Assembly (NCBI GenBank): GCA_009778325.1 | Contig: WRJZ01000048.1 | Span: 24,645-88,644 of the forward strand | Direction: 5' to 3' | DNA: 64,000 bases | DNA from: Candidatus Endomicrobium neocapritermitis | Lineage (GTDB): Bacteria > Elusimicrobiota > Endomicrobiia > Endomicrobiales > Endomicrobiaceae | Shown here: piece after piece, positions 52,067 to 61,075 of the stretch | Numbering within the stretch: the first letter of the stretch is position 1 | Layout of the letters: each line of letters begins with the position of its first letter | Program-made: the position numbers and the translations under genes | Notes under the pieces: generated by a model | The model's input: only the letters and a program-made list of their open reading frames with translations | Databases searched by the model: none | Told to the model about the DNA's origin: nothing

Positions 52067-54031
52067 TTAATCGTATCTCAAAGCGTCTATAGGATTTAAA
52101 AGCGAAGCTTTTCTTGCGGGCCATACTCCGAAAATAAGCCCCGTAAAAGCTGAAAAACAGAACGCCAATATTACTGAAAAAGGCGATACCATTGTTGTCC
52201 AGCCCGCGACTTTGCTTATTATTACCGATACGCCCGCGCCGAAGAGTATTCCGATAATTCCGCCGGCGCAGCACACAAAAATTGATTCGATTATGAATTG
52301 AAACAGTATATCCGCATTGTTTGCCCCGATAGCTTTTCGCAAACCGATTTCCTTTGTCCTTTCCGAAACGGAAACAAACATAATATTCATAATGCCTATG
52401 CCGCCCACAAGAAGGCTGATAAAAGCTATCGCGCCCAGCAGCAGCGAAAAAGCTTTGGCCATTGAAGACATTGTTTCCTGAATTTCAGCCATATTGCGCA
52501 CCCTTACGGCTCCCGTATCCGTAGGTTTAAACCTGTGCGTAAGCAGAAGCCTTTGGACGATATTGTCCGCGACTTCCTGCATATCAAAATCTTCTTTTAC
52601 CTGTACATCCATGCTGTTTAAATATTGAGTGCCCAAAATTCTGTACATAGCGGTATTTATAGGCATTGTGACTTTATCGTCTTCATCCCTGAAGCCGCTG
52701 GATCCTTTTACCGGAAGCACGCCTATAACCTGAAAATCCGCTCTGTTAATTTTTACGAACTCGCCGATAGGGTTGAAATCAGCGCTGCCGAAAATCTGTT
52801 TCACGACTGTTTGCCCCAGCAGGACAACTCTTTTCTTTTCAGTGTTTTCTGCTTCCGTAAAAAAACGGCCGCTTGAAGGCCTTGAGTTTCTCATTTCCGC
52901 GTAATCAACGGAAACGCCTTCAAGGCGGGTGTTATAGTTATTGCCGTTTCCAACTACCTGAACTCTGCCGTTTGCGTAGCCTGTTATGGCGGCAATGCCC
53001 GGCACATTCTTTTTTAAATCGGCTATATCGTCATGGGCAAGTCTCATTCTTGAACCGGCGTCGGAAGATATTCCGCCTGCCTGCGTGATGCCTGGGCTTA
53101 CCATTAAAAGATTTGAGCCGAGCCCCGCAACCTGGTCCTGAATGGCTTTTTGCGCGCCTGTGCCCACGGCAAGCATTGAAATCAAACTTGCAACGCCTAT
53201 CATAACGCCCAGTATTGAAAGCACCGAACGCATCTTATTGCCGAGAAGCGCCCGCCAGGCCTGCACAAAATAATCTTTTATTCTGGATAATGAAAACGCT
53301 TTATGTTCAAACTTTTGGGTTTGCCGTCCGTTTTTTGTATCGTCGATTTTTTTTGTCGTTTCGTCCGAAATAATCAAACCGTCCTGCACTTTTATTATTC
53401 TTGTGGCGTAGGCGGTAAGTTCCGGTTCATGCGTAACCATTATAATAGTTATGCCCGAATCATTTAGCTGTTTTAATATTTGTATTATTTCTTTTGTGGA
53501 TTTTGTATCAAGGTTTCCGGTAGGCTCGTCGGCAAAAATTACCAAAGGCTTGTTTATAAGAGAACGCGCAATGGCAACCCTTTGTTGCTGACCGCCGGAC
53601 ATTTCGTTAGGGCGGTGTTCCATTCTGTCTTTAAGGCCAACAAGCTCCAGAAGTTTTGCCGGGTCTTCGTGGTTTTTTTCGTCTTTTGAGTCGGCATAAA
53701 CAACGGGAAGATAAACGTTTTCCAATGCGGTAAGCTTGCTTAAAAGATTAAACTGCTGAAAAATAAAGCCGAGATAATGGTTTCTTAAAGCCGCGAGTTC
53801 GTCGTCGCTATATTTTGAAACTTCAATGCCCGCAAGTTTAAAAGACCCTTCGCTGGGCTTATCCAAAAGCCCCAAAATATTAAGCAGCGTGGACTTGCCG
53901 CTGCCGGAATGCCCCATTATCGCGACAAATTCGCCCTGATTTATTTCAAGGTCAATCCCGTGCAAAACAGGCACGTCGATTTTTTCAAGATGATATGTTT
54001 TCTTTAAACCTTTAAGTTCTACGACTTTCAT
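52067..54031 (-). CDS. macB: MacB-type ABC exporter (ATPase fused to permease)
   Basis: 654 residues. The N-terminal ATPase has Walker A GHSGSGKSTLLNILG, signature EMSGGQQQRVAIARSL, Walker B LVIFADEPTGNLD. Linker, first transmembrane helix (SVLSILGVMIGVASLISMLAVG), a periplasmic MacB core domain, then three helices including IGLRKAIGANNADIL of the FtsX/MacB permease. It works with MacA (54989) and the TolC-like gene (56040) to push substrates out from the periplasm. Two unrelated small genes separate it from macA. ATG 54031, weak Shine-Dalgarno. Confidence 0.93.
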   Translation of the reverse strand: MKVVELKGLKKTYHLEKIDVPVLHGIDLEINQGEFVAIMGHSGSGKSTLLNILGLLDKPSEGSFKLAGIEVSKYSDDELAALRNHYLGFIFQQFNLLSKLTALENVYLPVVYADSKDEKNHEDPAKLLELVGLKDRMEHRPNEMSGGQQQRVAIARSLINKPLVIFADEPTGNLDTKSTKEIIQILKQLNDSGITIIMVTHEPELTAYATRIIKVQDGLIISDETTKKIDDTKNGRQTQKFEHKAFSLSRIKDYFVQAWRALLGNKMRSVLSILGVMIGVASLISMLAVGTGAQKAIQDQVAGLGSNLLMVSPGITQAGGISSDAGSRMRLAHDDIADLKKNVPGIAAITGYANGRVQVVGNGNNYNTRLEGVSVDYAEMRNSRPSSGRFFTEAENTEKKRVVLLGQTVVKQIFGSADFNPIGEFVKINRADFQVIGVLPVKGSSGFRDEDDKVTMPINTAMYRILGTQYLNSMDVQVKEDFDMQEVADNIVQRLLLTHRFKPTDTGAVRVRNMAEIQETMSSMAKAFSLLLGAIAFISLLVGGIGIMNIMFVSVSERTKEIGLRKAIGANNADILFQFIIESIFVCCAGGIIGILFGAGVSVIISKVAGWTTMVSPFSVILAFCFSAFTGLIFGVWPARKASLLNPIDALRYD

Positions 54032-54075
54032 GAAGCAAAGCTTCCTTATGTTTATTTTTCAAGCCGCTGTTGTTT

Positions 54076-54114
54076 CGTCATTGCGAGACGACGAAGTCGC
54101 CGAAGCAATCTAGA
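54076..54114 (+). repeat. GIY-YIG-associated repeat, left copy
   Basis: GTCATTGCGAGACGACGAAG followed by TCGCCGAAGCAATCTAGA. Inverted relative to the copies at 54400-54495, so the pair brackets the GIY-YIG gene. Confidence 0.88.
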
Positions 54115-54116
54115 AT

Positions 54117-54416
54117 CTATAAAATATCTTCGTACAAATCTTTCCATTCAGGGTTGAAACTCTCTATCAGTTTTAGCTTGTTATTTCTGGAACCGCCTTT
54201 TATCTGTTTTTCTCTTTCAATAGCTTTTGTTATATCTTCAAATATTTCATAGTATCCTAATTTGTCAACATTGTATTTTTTAGTAAATCCGTCGACAAGT
54301 TTATTTTTGTGAGCATACGTTCTATTTATAAGGTTTGACGTTACTCCCGTATATAGCGTTCCGTTTCTTTTGCTAAATAAAATATAAACGTATCCTTTTC
54401 TGGATTGCTTCGTCAT
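54117..54416 (-). CDS. Small GIY-YIG nuclease
   Basis: 100 residues. GIY-YIG core: YVYILFSKRNGTLYTGVTSNLINRTYAHKN, then DKLGYYEIFEDITKAIEREKQIKGGSRNNKLKLI and the C-terminal NPEWKDLYEDI. The first six residues (MTKQSR) are encoded by the flanking repeat itself, a feature of this widespread class. The gene is bounded on both sides by inverted copies of the repeat, like a small mobile unit. It lies inside the mac cluster. Activity on DNA is inferred from the family. Confidence 0.92.
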   Translation of the reverse strand: MTKQSRKGYVYILFSKRNGTLYTGVTSNLINRTYAHKNKLVDGFTKKYNVDKLGYYEIFEDITKAIEREKQIKGGSRNNKLKLIESFNPEWKDLYEDIL

Positions 54417-54520
54417 TTCATTCCTCGCAATGACAAAAGAGAGGATTTGCAGCCTGCTTCTAGATTGCTTCGGCAACTTCGTTGCCTCGCAATGACAAAA
54501 GAGAGGATTTGCAGCCTGCT
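54400..54520 (-). repeat. GIY-YIG-associated repeat, right copies (two)
   Basis: Two tandem copies read on the plus strand as TGGATTGCTTCGTCATTTCA / TTCCTCGCAATGAC (54400-54433) and TAGATTGCTTCGGCAACTTC / GTTGCCTCGCAATGAC (54459-54495). Each is followed by the direct repeat AAAAGAGAGGATTTGCAGCC. They are inverted with respect to 54076-54114 and include the start of the GIY-YIG gene. Confidence 0.9.
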
Positions 54521-54524
54521 TTTG

Positions 54525-54938
54525 TCAATTAATCATCATTTCATCAAACGCGATAACAATTTCTGCAAGTTCGCTTTCACAATTTACCAAATAAAAAAGT
54601 ATATGCATTTCATAACGGTTCTGCCGCATATATATTTCGCTTCGAAGCCAGTACGCTCCGCCTAATGCGTCTATGCTGCCTTCCGGAATCTCGGCGTTAA
54701 CAAATGTAAGTTTAATTCCTGCGCTGTATATGTAATAATCTTTTCCCGTAGAGCCGCTTCCTTCGATTTTGCGGTCATGCATAACCACGTCCGTTGTTTT
54801 TATATCGTCGGATAAATAGGGTTCGATTTGTCTGTAATGTTTGCCGTAATCGTCTTCCGCATGCGGAAAAAGATTATGATCTCCGCTTTTTTTAAAAGAC
54901 CTGATGTCGCAATACCATTGTTTTGTAAAATATTTCAT
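54525..54938 (-). CDS. Small protein of unknown function, DUF4085-like
   Basis: 137 residues, soluble. It begins MKYFTKQWYCDIRSFKKSGD, resembling the DUF4085 family opening; the central part (YYIYSAGIKLTFVNAEIPEG) and the tail (RYEMHILFYLVNCESELAEIVIAF) look like alternating strands. The family assignment is tentative and no function is known. ATG with GGGG about 5 nt upstream. Placed between macA and the GIY-YIG gene; it may be part of the same insertion into the mac operon. Confidence 0.6.
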   Translation of the reverse strand: MKYFTKQWYCDIRSFKKSGDHNLFPHAEDDYGKHYRQIEPYLSDDIKTTDVVMHDRKIEGSGSTGKDYYIYSAGIKLTFVNAEIPEGSIDALGGAYWLRSEIYMRQNRYEMHILFYLVNCESELAEIVIAFDEMMIN

Positions 54939-54988
54939 AGAAACCCCATCCTTAAATAAATTTTTTACTGTTTTTTTGTAGTTAATTC

Positions 54989-55915
54989 TTAACGTCTGCC
55001 CGGCGGGCCGGCGCTCATAAACGATTTGGCTTTTTCTTTGGCTTTAGCCGTTAAAGTTACGACCGTGTCGCTTTTGGAAAGCCCTGAAAGCACTTCGGTA
55101 AAACGTCCGTCTGTTATGCCGGTTTTAATTTCTCTTGTTTCAACAGCTCTGTTGTTTTTTACAAGAACGGTTTTTTTGCCTCTGGAATCCGTTATAAAAT
55201 TATTGGGAATTGACCACGCGTCTTCTTTAGATTCGGCGGTAACGGTTATAGTCGCGGTCATTCCCGCTCTGAAAACCGCAGGTTTTTGAACGGGGCGGAT
55301 TTTAATCATATAAACCGTAACATTGCTTACAACCGTGGATTCATACGCGATATGTTCAACGATTCCTTCGAAAGTGTCGTCGGGATAAGCGTCCAAATAC
55401 ATTTTAAGTTTATTGCCGATTTTTATGTATCTTAAATCGGTTTCGTCAACATTTGACTCTATTATCAGATCATCAGCCATAACGAGAATTGCGTCTGCCG
55501 CGGTTATTGTCTGCCCGGGCTCTTTGTTTCTGAGAATAATAAATCCGTTCATGGGGGCGACTATGGGAGTTGGCTTATATATATTCAGCCATCTTTCATA
55601 CTCGGATTCGCCCATTGCTCTTGCGGCGTCGGTCATCGCGGCGCGCTCGCTTGAGCTCATCCAAACAATAATCTGCCCTCTTTTAACCGCATTGCCTTCA
55701 TTGACAAGAATTTCTTCGATTCTTCCGGCAAAAGGAGGCTTGATTTCAAGCCTGTTTCTCGGGCTTACCGAGCCGGTCTCTCTGAACTCAACGCTCAAAT
55801 TTCTTTGCTTCATCTGCGCTTCTTTATCTACCGCCTGCTTCGGCGTTTTAAAAATAAAGAATGCGGCAATTCCCGCCGCGACCAAAACTCCAATAATGAT
55901 GAATAGTTTTTTCAT
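54989..55915 (-). CDS. macA: MacA-type membrane fusion protein
   Basis: 308 residues. N-terminal membrane anchor (LFIIIGVLVAAGIAAFFIF), lipoyl-type half (KPPFAGRIEEILVNEGNAVKRGQIIVWMSSSE), a short helical hairpin, second lipoyl half (IVAPMNGFIILRNKEPGQTI), beta-barrel domain (ESNVDETDLRYIKIGNKLKMYL) and membrane-proximal domain. The helical hairpin is shorter than in E. coli MacA, so contact with the outer-membrane channel may differ. Between the tolC-like gene and macB on the same strand. Confidence 0.9.
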   Translation of the reverse strand: MKKLFIIIGVLVAAGIAAFFIFKTPKQAVDKEAQMKQRNLSVEFRETGSVSPRNRLEIKPPFAGRIEEILVNEGNAVKRGQIIVWMSSSERAAMTDAARAMGESEYERWLNIYKPTPIVAPMNGFIILRNKEPGQTITAADAILVMADDLIIESNVDETDLRYIKIGNKLKMYLDAYPDDTFEGIVEHIAYESTVVSNVTVYMIKIRPVQKPAVFRAGMTATITVTAESKEDAWSIPNNFITDSRGKKTVLVKNNRAVETREIKTGITDGRFTEVLSGLSKSDTVVTLTAKAKEKAKSFMSAGPPGRR

Positions 55916-55929
55916 AAAAATCCTTTTTT

Positions 55930-56037
55930 AGAAGATCAGAAGTTCAGCAGCTCAGAAGCCCGGAGAAGCTCCGGTTGTTTCGTCTTTGTTTTTTGCCGTT
56001 GCCGAGCTGCTGAGCCGCTGAGCTGCCGAACTTCTGC
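55930..56037. repeat. Intergenic inverted repeat, CAGCAGCTCAG family
   Basis: Arms AGAAGTTCAGCAGCTCAGAA and GAGCCGCTGAGCTGCCGAAC; core has TTGTTTCGTCTTTGTTTTTT and GCCGTTGCC; small hairpin CCGGAGAAGCTCCGG. Between the tolC-like gene and macA. Confidence 0.9.
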
Positions 56038-56039
56038 CT

Positions 56040-57293
56040 TTATTTCCCCGGATGCATAAAACCTTCGCCGACAAAATTATACCATCTCGCTTTTTCCAAA
56101 GCCGCCGATCTTTTTGAGTCCAAAAACGCTCTTTGCGAAGTTATGTAATCATTTTCAATCGAGTACCAATCCTGGTAAGAGGACAATCCGTTAATATATT
56201 TTCTTTGCGAAATCTCGGCCTGCAACTGCGACGCGGCCAAATAATACTCTCTTGCCGCGATGTATTCAATCGCGTCGGACAGCGAATTAAAATGACTTAT
56301 CGCGCTTGATTTTAAAGTATTGCTCACGCTGTTTAGATTTGCTTCGGCGATTTTTAAATAATTTGCGGAGACTTTTGTATCTATAATTTTTGTGCCGGTA
56401 AATAAAGAGTAGGAAAGCGAAAGCCCTGCGTCCCAGGAATTTCTGTCGGGCGCCCACTCGTTTCCGGAACGGCCAAGCCCTCCTGACAAGCTTACAGAGG
56501 GCCACCATATGCTTTTTGTTTTCGCCGCCTGCGCTTCGTAACCGCTTAAATTGTACCGCGCCGACAAAAATTCGGGGATAGTTGTAATAAGCTGATTGTA
56601 ATCCGGAATTGAAAGCTCCCTTTCATTTAAAGCAAGTCTTTCGTCCGTTTCCAAAACAGCGTCGTCTTTTCTTCCGATTGCCTGCAGCAAAGCCGCCGAA
56701 GCGGTTTGAATATATCTTTGCGCGCTTCTGAGATCGAACGCGGACAGCTCGACATCGGCCTCAACTCTTCTCAAAGAGCCTATATCGACGTTCCCGGAAT
56801 TATATTTCAGCTGAATCATATCTCTGTTTTCTTTTCTTCTTTCAAGTATTCTTTTTGAAAGCGCTACGGTTTCATAAGCCCACATTAAATTTACATACTG
56901 CGCGGCAACGTTGTAAGCCGCGTCGGATACGGCCCTGTCATAGCTTGCCTGCGCCGCTTTAAGTTCCGCGGACCTTTGTCTTACGTCATTATAAGTTTCA
57001 AATCCGGAAAATATCGAAAGGCTGGCATTGAGCCCGTAAGAATAACTTTTATAGAGTTTTTCATTGCTGTTTTCGCCCTGCGACGCGTCGCCCCTGAGCG
57101 AAACGTTAGGCATGTATCCGCCAAACGCCCGGTTGTATGCGTATTTTGCGTTTTCAAGCATTAATTTTGCGGTTTGTATGGAAGGGTTTTTATCATTGGT
57201 TTGCTTTACGATGATATCCCAGTTAATTTTTTCTGCAAAAATAAAAGAAAAGGCAAAAGTGACAAAAAATGAGGCCAAAATAAATTTTTTCAT
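56040..57293 (-). CDS. TolC-like outer-membrane efflux protein
   Basis: 417 residues with signal peptide (MKKFILASFFVTFAFSFIFA). Two OEP domains of coiled helices: INWDIIVKQTNDKNPSIQTAKLMLENAKYAYNRAFGGYMPNVSLRG, then YNVAAQYVNLMWAYETVALSKRILERRKENRDMIQLKYNSGNVDIGSLRRVEADVELS. This is the trimeric outer-membrane channel that completes the MacAB exporter. The three genes in the order tolC-macA-macB are read leftwards. ATG 57293; only a weak AGAGGAA is seen upstream. Confidence 0.9.
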   Translation of the reverse strand: MKKFILASFFVTFAFSFIFAEKINWDIIVKQTNDKNPSIQTAKLMLENAKYAYNRAFGGYMPNVSLRGDASQGENSNEKLYKSYSYGLNASLSIFSGFETYNDVRQRSAELKAAQASYDRAVSDAAYNVAAQYVNLMWAYETVALSKRILERRKENRDMIQLKYNSGNVDIGSLRRVEADVELSAFDLRSAQRYIQTASAALLQAIGRKDDAVLETDERLALNERELSIPDYNQLITTIPEFLSARYNLSGYEAQAAKTKSIWWPSVSLSGGLGRSGNEWAPDRNSWDAGLSLSYSLFTGTKIIDTKVSANYLKIAEANLNSVSNTLKSSAISHFNSLSDAIEYIAAREYYLAASQLQAEISQRKYINGLSSYQDWYSIENDYITSQRAFLDSKRSAALEKARWYNFVGEGFMHPGK

Positions 57294-57370
57294 ATTCCTC
57301 TAAACGGATAAAACAATCTTTTTATTGCAATAATTATACATAAAAAAAGTAAGAATTCATACATGCTGGA

Positions 57371-57477
57371 GAGGCAGAAGTTCGGCAGCTCAGCAGCTCG
57401 GAAGCTCAGCAAAGACAAAAGAGTTGTTGTTGCCGTTGCCGAGCTGCCGAACTTTCAAACTTCTGAGCCTCTGCCTT
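57371..57477. repeat. Intergenic inverted repeat, CAGCTCAGCAGCTCGG family
   Basis: Arms GAGGCAGAAGTTCGGCAGCT and CTGCCGAACTTTCAAACTTC; core AAAGACAAAAG and GTTGTTGTTGCCGTTGCC. It lies between divergent genes, so it is not limited to sites upstream of a same-strand gene. Confidence 0.9.
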
Positions 57478-57549
57478 TGTACGCTAATTTGACAAAACAG
57501 TTTATATTTTGATATATTTACCGCGTAGTTAAAAACTCAAGGAGGAGAA

Positions 57550-58086
57550 ATGAAGAAACTTGTTTTAGCAGTTGCGGCAGTTGTTATTATGGCGGGCGCG
57601 GCGTTTGCGGAAGGTGAGATAAATGTGAAGCTGGGATTGGATGTCGCGGGAACCTACTCAGTTGACGGCGGCAGAGATATTGATATGAATACCGGCGTAA
57701 ATATTCAGGGCGAATATCTGGCAGTAGCTTCCGACATTCTAAAAATCGGCGGCGGTTTGCAGTATTTGCTTCCAAGAAACGCTGACGGAGTTTCGGGAGA
57801 TGCCGGTCTTTCATTTCTTCCGATTTACGCGACGGTAGAAGTAAATCCTATAAAATCCGCTAAAGAAGTGTTTTTTAAAGCGAATTTAGGGTATGGTTTG
57901 GTTATTCCCGAAGACAGCGATTTTAGTACTGAAAGCGGATTGTATTACGCAATAGGCGCAGGCTATAATTTCCCTTCAGGACTTATTCTTGATATTTCTT
58001 ATGCCTGGCATGCTATTACATCCGGCGATGCAGATGCCACCTACAACAAACTCGGGCTTAATGCGGGATGGAAATTTAAAATCTAA
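57550..58086 (+). CDS. Small outer-membrane beta-barrel protein
   Basis: 178 residues. Signal peptide (MKKLVLAVAAVVIMAGAAFA) followed by about eight amphipathic strands: EINVKLGLDVAGTYSVDGG, VNIQGEYLAVASDILKIGGG, VFFKANLGYGLVIPEDS, LYYAIGAGYNFPSGLILDIS, ending LGLNAGWKFKI. The pattern is that of an OmpA/OmpX-like eight-stranded barrel with terminal aromatic strand. Strong Shine-Dalgarno AGGAGG, so probably well expressed. Function not known. Confidence 0.8.
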   Translation: MKKLVLAVAAVVIMAGAAFAEGEINVKLGLDVAGTYSVDGGRDIDMNTGVNIQGEYLAVASDILKIGGGLQYLLPRNADGVSGDAGLSFLPIYATVEVNPIKSAKEVFFKANLGYGLVIPEDSDFSTESGLYYAIGAGYNFPSGLILDISYAWHAITSGDADATYNKLGLNAGWKFKI

Positions 58087-58087
58087 T

Positions 58088-58195
58088 AGAAGCTCAGCAA
58101 CTCGGCAGCTCAGCAGCTCGGAGAAGCTCTGGTCCTTTGTCTTTGTTTTTCGCTGTTGCCGAGCTGCCGAGCTGCCAAACTTCCGAGCCTCTGCT
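58088..58195. repeat. Intergenic inverted repeat, CTCAGCAACTCGGCAGC family
   Basis: Arms AGCTCAGCAACTCGGCAGCT and GCCGAGCTGCCGAGCTGCC; core TTTGTCTTTGTTTTTCGCTG. Very like 57371-57477. Confidence 0.9.
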
Positions 58196-58240
58196 GTTTC
58201 TGCTTGATTTTTCAAGTAATATTTGATATAAGTATAATCT

Positions 58241-58714
58241 ATGAAATTATGTAAATTTCCCAAAAAAAGTAAAGAACAAATATATAAAGCCTTTACGGAC
58301 AAACAAAACAAATCTCATCAAAAGAAGTTTTCATCCGTTCCTTTTGGCAAAAGAGTTGTTTTCGCGCCTCATTGCATGCGCAATGCTTCCGTTTGTACGG
58401 CAGAAGAAAAAGACAGCCATTATATTTGTAAAGAATGCGGCAAATGCAAACTCAAAGACGTATCCGAGCTTGTTAAAAAGCTGGGATATGAAGGCCTGTA
58501 CGTTCTCAAAGGCGGCCGCGCGATTAAAAAAATCATAGTAGAACGCGAACCAAAAGCCATGGTCGGCATAGCTTGCCTTTTTGAAGGCGACCAGGCGTTT
58601 AAAATACTTGAAGATTACGATGTGGCTGTCCAGTTCGTCGCTCTTACAAAAGACGGCTGCGCGAACACCGATGCCGATATTGAAGAAATTGAAAAAATAT
58701 TGAAACAGCAGTAA
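58241..58714 (+). CDS. DUF116 family protein
   Basis: 157 residues. The conserved cysteine pattern APHCMRNASVCTAEEKDSHYICKECGKCKLKDV suggests a metal or iron-sulphur site. The C-terminal part (KKLGYEGLYVLKGGRAIKKII, then MVGIACLFEGDQAFKILEDY) is typical of DUF116. Function unknown in general; it is common in anaerobes. No strong Shine-Dalgarno before the ATG. The protein is shorter than many family members, which carry an additional N-terminal membrane region. Confidence 0.85.
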   Translation: MKLCKFPKKSKEQIYKAFTDKQNKSHQKKFSSVPFGKRVVFAPHCMRNASVCTAEEKDSHYICKECGKCKLKDVSELVKKLGYEGLYVLKGGRAIKKIIVEREPKAMVGIACLFEGDQAFKILEDYDVAVQFVALTKDGCANTDADIEEIEKILKQQ

Positions 58715-58800
58715 ACCCTTCCCGATTGTAATAAATCCATTAAAAATCATTGTATTTCCAATAATGTAGTCTTATACTTTAGATTAAGTATGGGAACTGC

Positions 58801-58916
58801 GGAAGTTTAGAAGCTGGGAAGTTGGGAAGCTGAACAAAGACACCGGCAAAGTCGAAGACAAAACGACCGGAGCTCCTCTCAGCTTCTCAACTTCCCAGCT
58901 CTCCGAGCTTCTTCTA
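58801..58916. repeat. Intergenic inverted repeat, GAAGCTGGGAAGTTGGG family
   Basis: Arms GAAGCTGGGAAGTTGGGAAG and CTCAACTTCCCAGCTCTCC; core AACAAAGACACCGGC. Close to the copy at 11081-11227. The right end leads to AAAAAAGAGG, the ribosome-binding site of the next gene. Confidence 0.88.
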
Positions 58917-58933
58917 AAAAAGAGGAATTTTTC

Positions 58934-61075
58934 ATGCATATCAAAGCACAATGGCCCGGGTTCTTTTTTTCATTCGCTTTAGCCGTGTTTCTTAGCGCGC
59001 AATGTTTTGTTCCCGATGCTTATGCGGCGGCTAAAACTGATGAGTACTCTATACAATATCTGGCGATTCATCAAAGCGCCCCTCCGCCTGCGGCAGAGTA
59101 TGGGCCGTCTGCTTCTATGTGGAGAGATGCGGACAGTTGGAGTTTTGATGACCCCATATCTGTTAAGCGCGGCTGGGATAGGATAATAAATGCCGTAGGA
59201 ACTAAAGGGACAGCGACCAGAAAACTTGCCTTGCATTTTACGTTCTGTTACTTTCAGCATTCGATGGCAAATCTGAAAGCCGCTTTGCAGTATTATATGC
59301 AAATGGCGGAAGAGAAAGAAGTTCCTATTTATATTGGTCTCGACGGGATATCTTACTGGAGAAATACAGGACTGTGGAATTGGTGGAATGACGTAAATAG
59401 CGACACTGAGCTTCTTGCGCGTGACCCAGGTATCAAATATGATCCTGATAATGTAAAGAATGTAGCGCATTATGGCTGGGGATTGTCATCTACAGCAACT
59501 GCTACAAAAGTAGCTTGGCGCGATTGGAGCATGGGGGCGCCTGACGTGCACCGTCTCGAATATAGAAATGGGATGGGCGTTCCTGCGCCTAATACGGGCT
59601 CTCCCGCATTTAGGCAAAAGAATAAAGAAGCGTTAGCGCAGCTGCTGCCTTTAATCGTGTCATGGTATAACGCTTTGCCATCCGAAAAAAAGTACCTGCT
59701 GGCCGGTGTAGTGATTGGGCTGGAAATGTCGATAGAGATAAATTCATTCTTCTATTGGTCAGACGGTTATAACGATGGTAAAATTTATAATGGCAATGAT
59801 CTTTGGGATAAAGATCCTGCGCTCGACGCCTCTCTCGGGATGGGTAATTCGGTACGCATTAGCTACGCTGCTGCGGAATCAGGAGGCATTCAAAGCAGCG
59901 GAACGCTGATACCGGGAACTCGAGGAAATATAGGGACGATAGATAAGACGCAGAGAGATTATTTTGACTTTATAGTTAATGAGTGTATTAGCGCCGGCCT
60001 TCCTGCAAAGAAGCTTATCACCCATGCTTTTGTTCCGGTTTCCAGCAAGTCTTGGTTTCAAAGTTTTAACCATTTAGAATGTGCGATGACCACTAATCCG
60101 GACGTAGTGGCCGGATACTCTAACCCGTTAGCTGATTATAAAGAGACTATAAAGCTGGACCAGCTGGGGGGTCGGGAATGGGCAGGTATCGAAACACATT
60201 TCCATTATCTTAGAAACGACCCTGCGGGTCTCATTGAGCCGGTTGCAAGAGACCTTGCCGGATTATATAAGCACGGAAAGTGCAGACATATCAGCCTGAA
60301 AAACTGGGATTTTCCTATAAAATATGCCGGTTATGGTTATCTGACTGTAATCAACAAAGTATTGAGCGAAACCGACCTTAATGCGTATGAAGGAGCGGTA
60401 ATAACATTCCCGGTAATATCAAACGACGGCGCTAAAAATACCGGAATGTTGATAATACCTGCAATGACATTCGGCGATGATGTGACAATCCTGGCGAAAC
60501 AGCACAGCGGTTTAGCGCCTGCGGACTCGAACGTGAGAGAATTAAGTCATACTAATATAGGGGTGATTATAGACGCGCAGGGAAAGCCGGCAAGGGAGAT
60601 GGAGTTAAGAATACCGTACAATAATTCTGACATAACGGGAATGAATGAAGAGAGTTTAGTGATAGCAAGATATGATGAAGAAAAAAATGTGTGGGTGCCG
60701 TTAAAGTCAACAGTTGATATCAACAACAAACAGATAATAGTCTCTATAAATAAATTATCGGTATATGCCATAATGGGAACGTCAAATACGGTAAAAGCGT
60801 TTGAAAATATGAAATATTATCCGAACCCGCTGCAGCCGTCAAAAGGTCTGAATTATTCAAAAATGCATTTTTCAAATATTCCCGCCGGAACACGCATAAA
60901 AATATACACAATGCTGGGACGGGCAGTAAGAGAATTGGAAGCAGACGCAAGCGGAATGGCAGTCTGGGACGGAAAAAATAATGCAGGTGCAAAAGCAGCC
61001 AGCGGAGTGTATATAGTGTACATGAAAGACGGCAGCGGAAATGAAAAGAGAATCAAAATAGCGGTGGAAAGATGA
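58934..61075 (+). CDS. Secreted protein with TIM-barrel-like domain and shared C-terminal module
   Basis: 713 residues. Signal peptide (1-32). Residues about 35-480 look like a TIM-barrel glycoside hydrolase-type domain: LALHFTFCYFQHSMANLK, PIYIGLDGISYWRN, LAGVVIGLEMSIEI (a possible acid) and WAGIETHFHYL. Residues about 483-713 are a module shared with the subtilase at 61231: AYEGAVITFPVIS, MNEESLVIARYDEE, then a FlgD-like/sorting-type beta domain with YYPNPLQPSKG and ending KRIKIAVER. The substrate is unknown. ATG with AAGAGG. Confidence 0.72.
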   Translation: MHIKAQWPGFFFSFALAVFLSAQCFVPDAYAAAKTDEYSIQYLAIHQSAPPPAAEYGPSASMWRDADSWSFDDPISVKRGWDRIINAVGTKGTATRKLALHFTFCYFQHSMANLKAALQYYMQMAEEKEVPIYIGLDGISYWRNTGLWNWWNDVNSDTELLARDPGIKYDPDNVKNVAHYGWGLSSTATATKVAWRDWSMGAPDVHRLEYRNGMGVPAPNTGSPAFRQKNKEALAQLLPLIVSWYNALPSEKKYLLAGVVIGLEMSIEINSFFYWSDGYNDGKIYNGNDLWDKDPALDASLGMGNSVRISYAAAESGGIQSSGTLIPGTRGNIGTIDKTQRDYFDFIVNECISAGLPAKKLITHAFVPVSSKSWFQSFNHLECAMTTNPDVVAGYSNPLADYKETIKLDQLGGREWAGIETHFHYLRNDPAGLIEPVARDLAGLYKHGKCRHISLKNWDFPIKYAGYGYLTVINKVLSETDLNAYEGAVITFPVISNDGAKNTGMLIIPAMTFGDDVTILAKQHSGLAPADSNVRELSHTNIGVIIDAQGKPAREMELRIPYNNSDITGMNEESLVIARYDEEKNVWVPLKSTVDINNKQIIVSINKLSVYAIMGTSNTVKAFENMKYYPNPLQPSKGLNYSKMHFSNIPAGTRIKIYTMLGRAVRELEADASGMAVWDGKNNAGAKAASGVYIVYMKDGSGNEKRIKIAVER

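Noticed and set aside
54117..54476. Longer GIY-YIG frame starting at 54476
   Set aside because: The extra residues are read from the flanking repeat; MTKQSR at 54416 is the usual start for this class.
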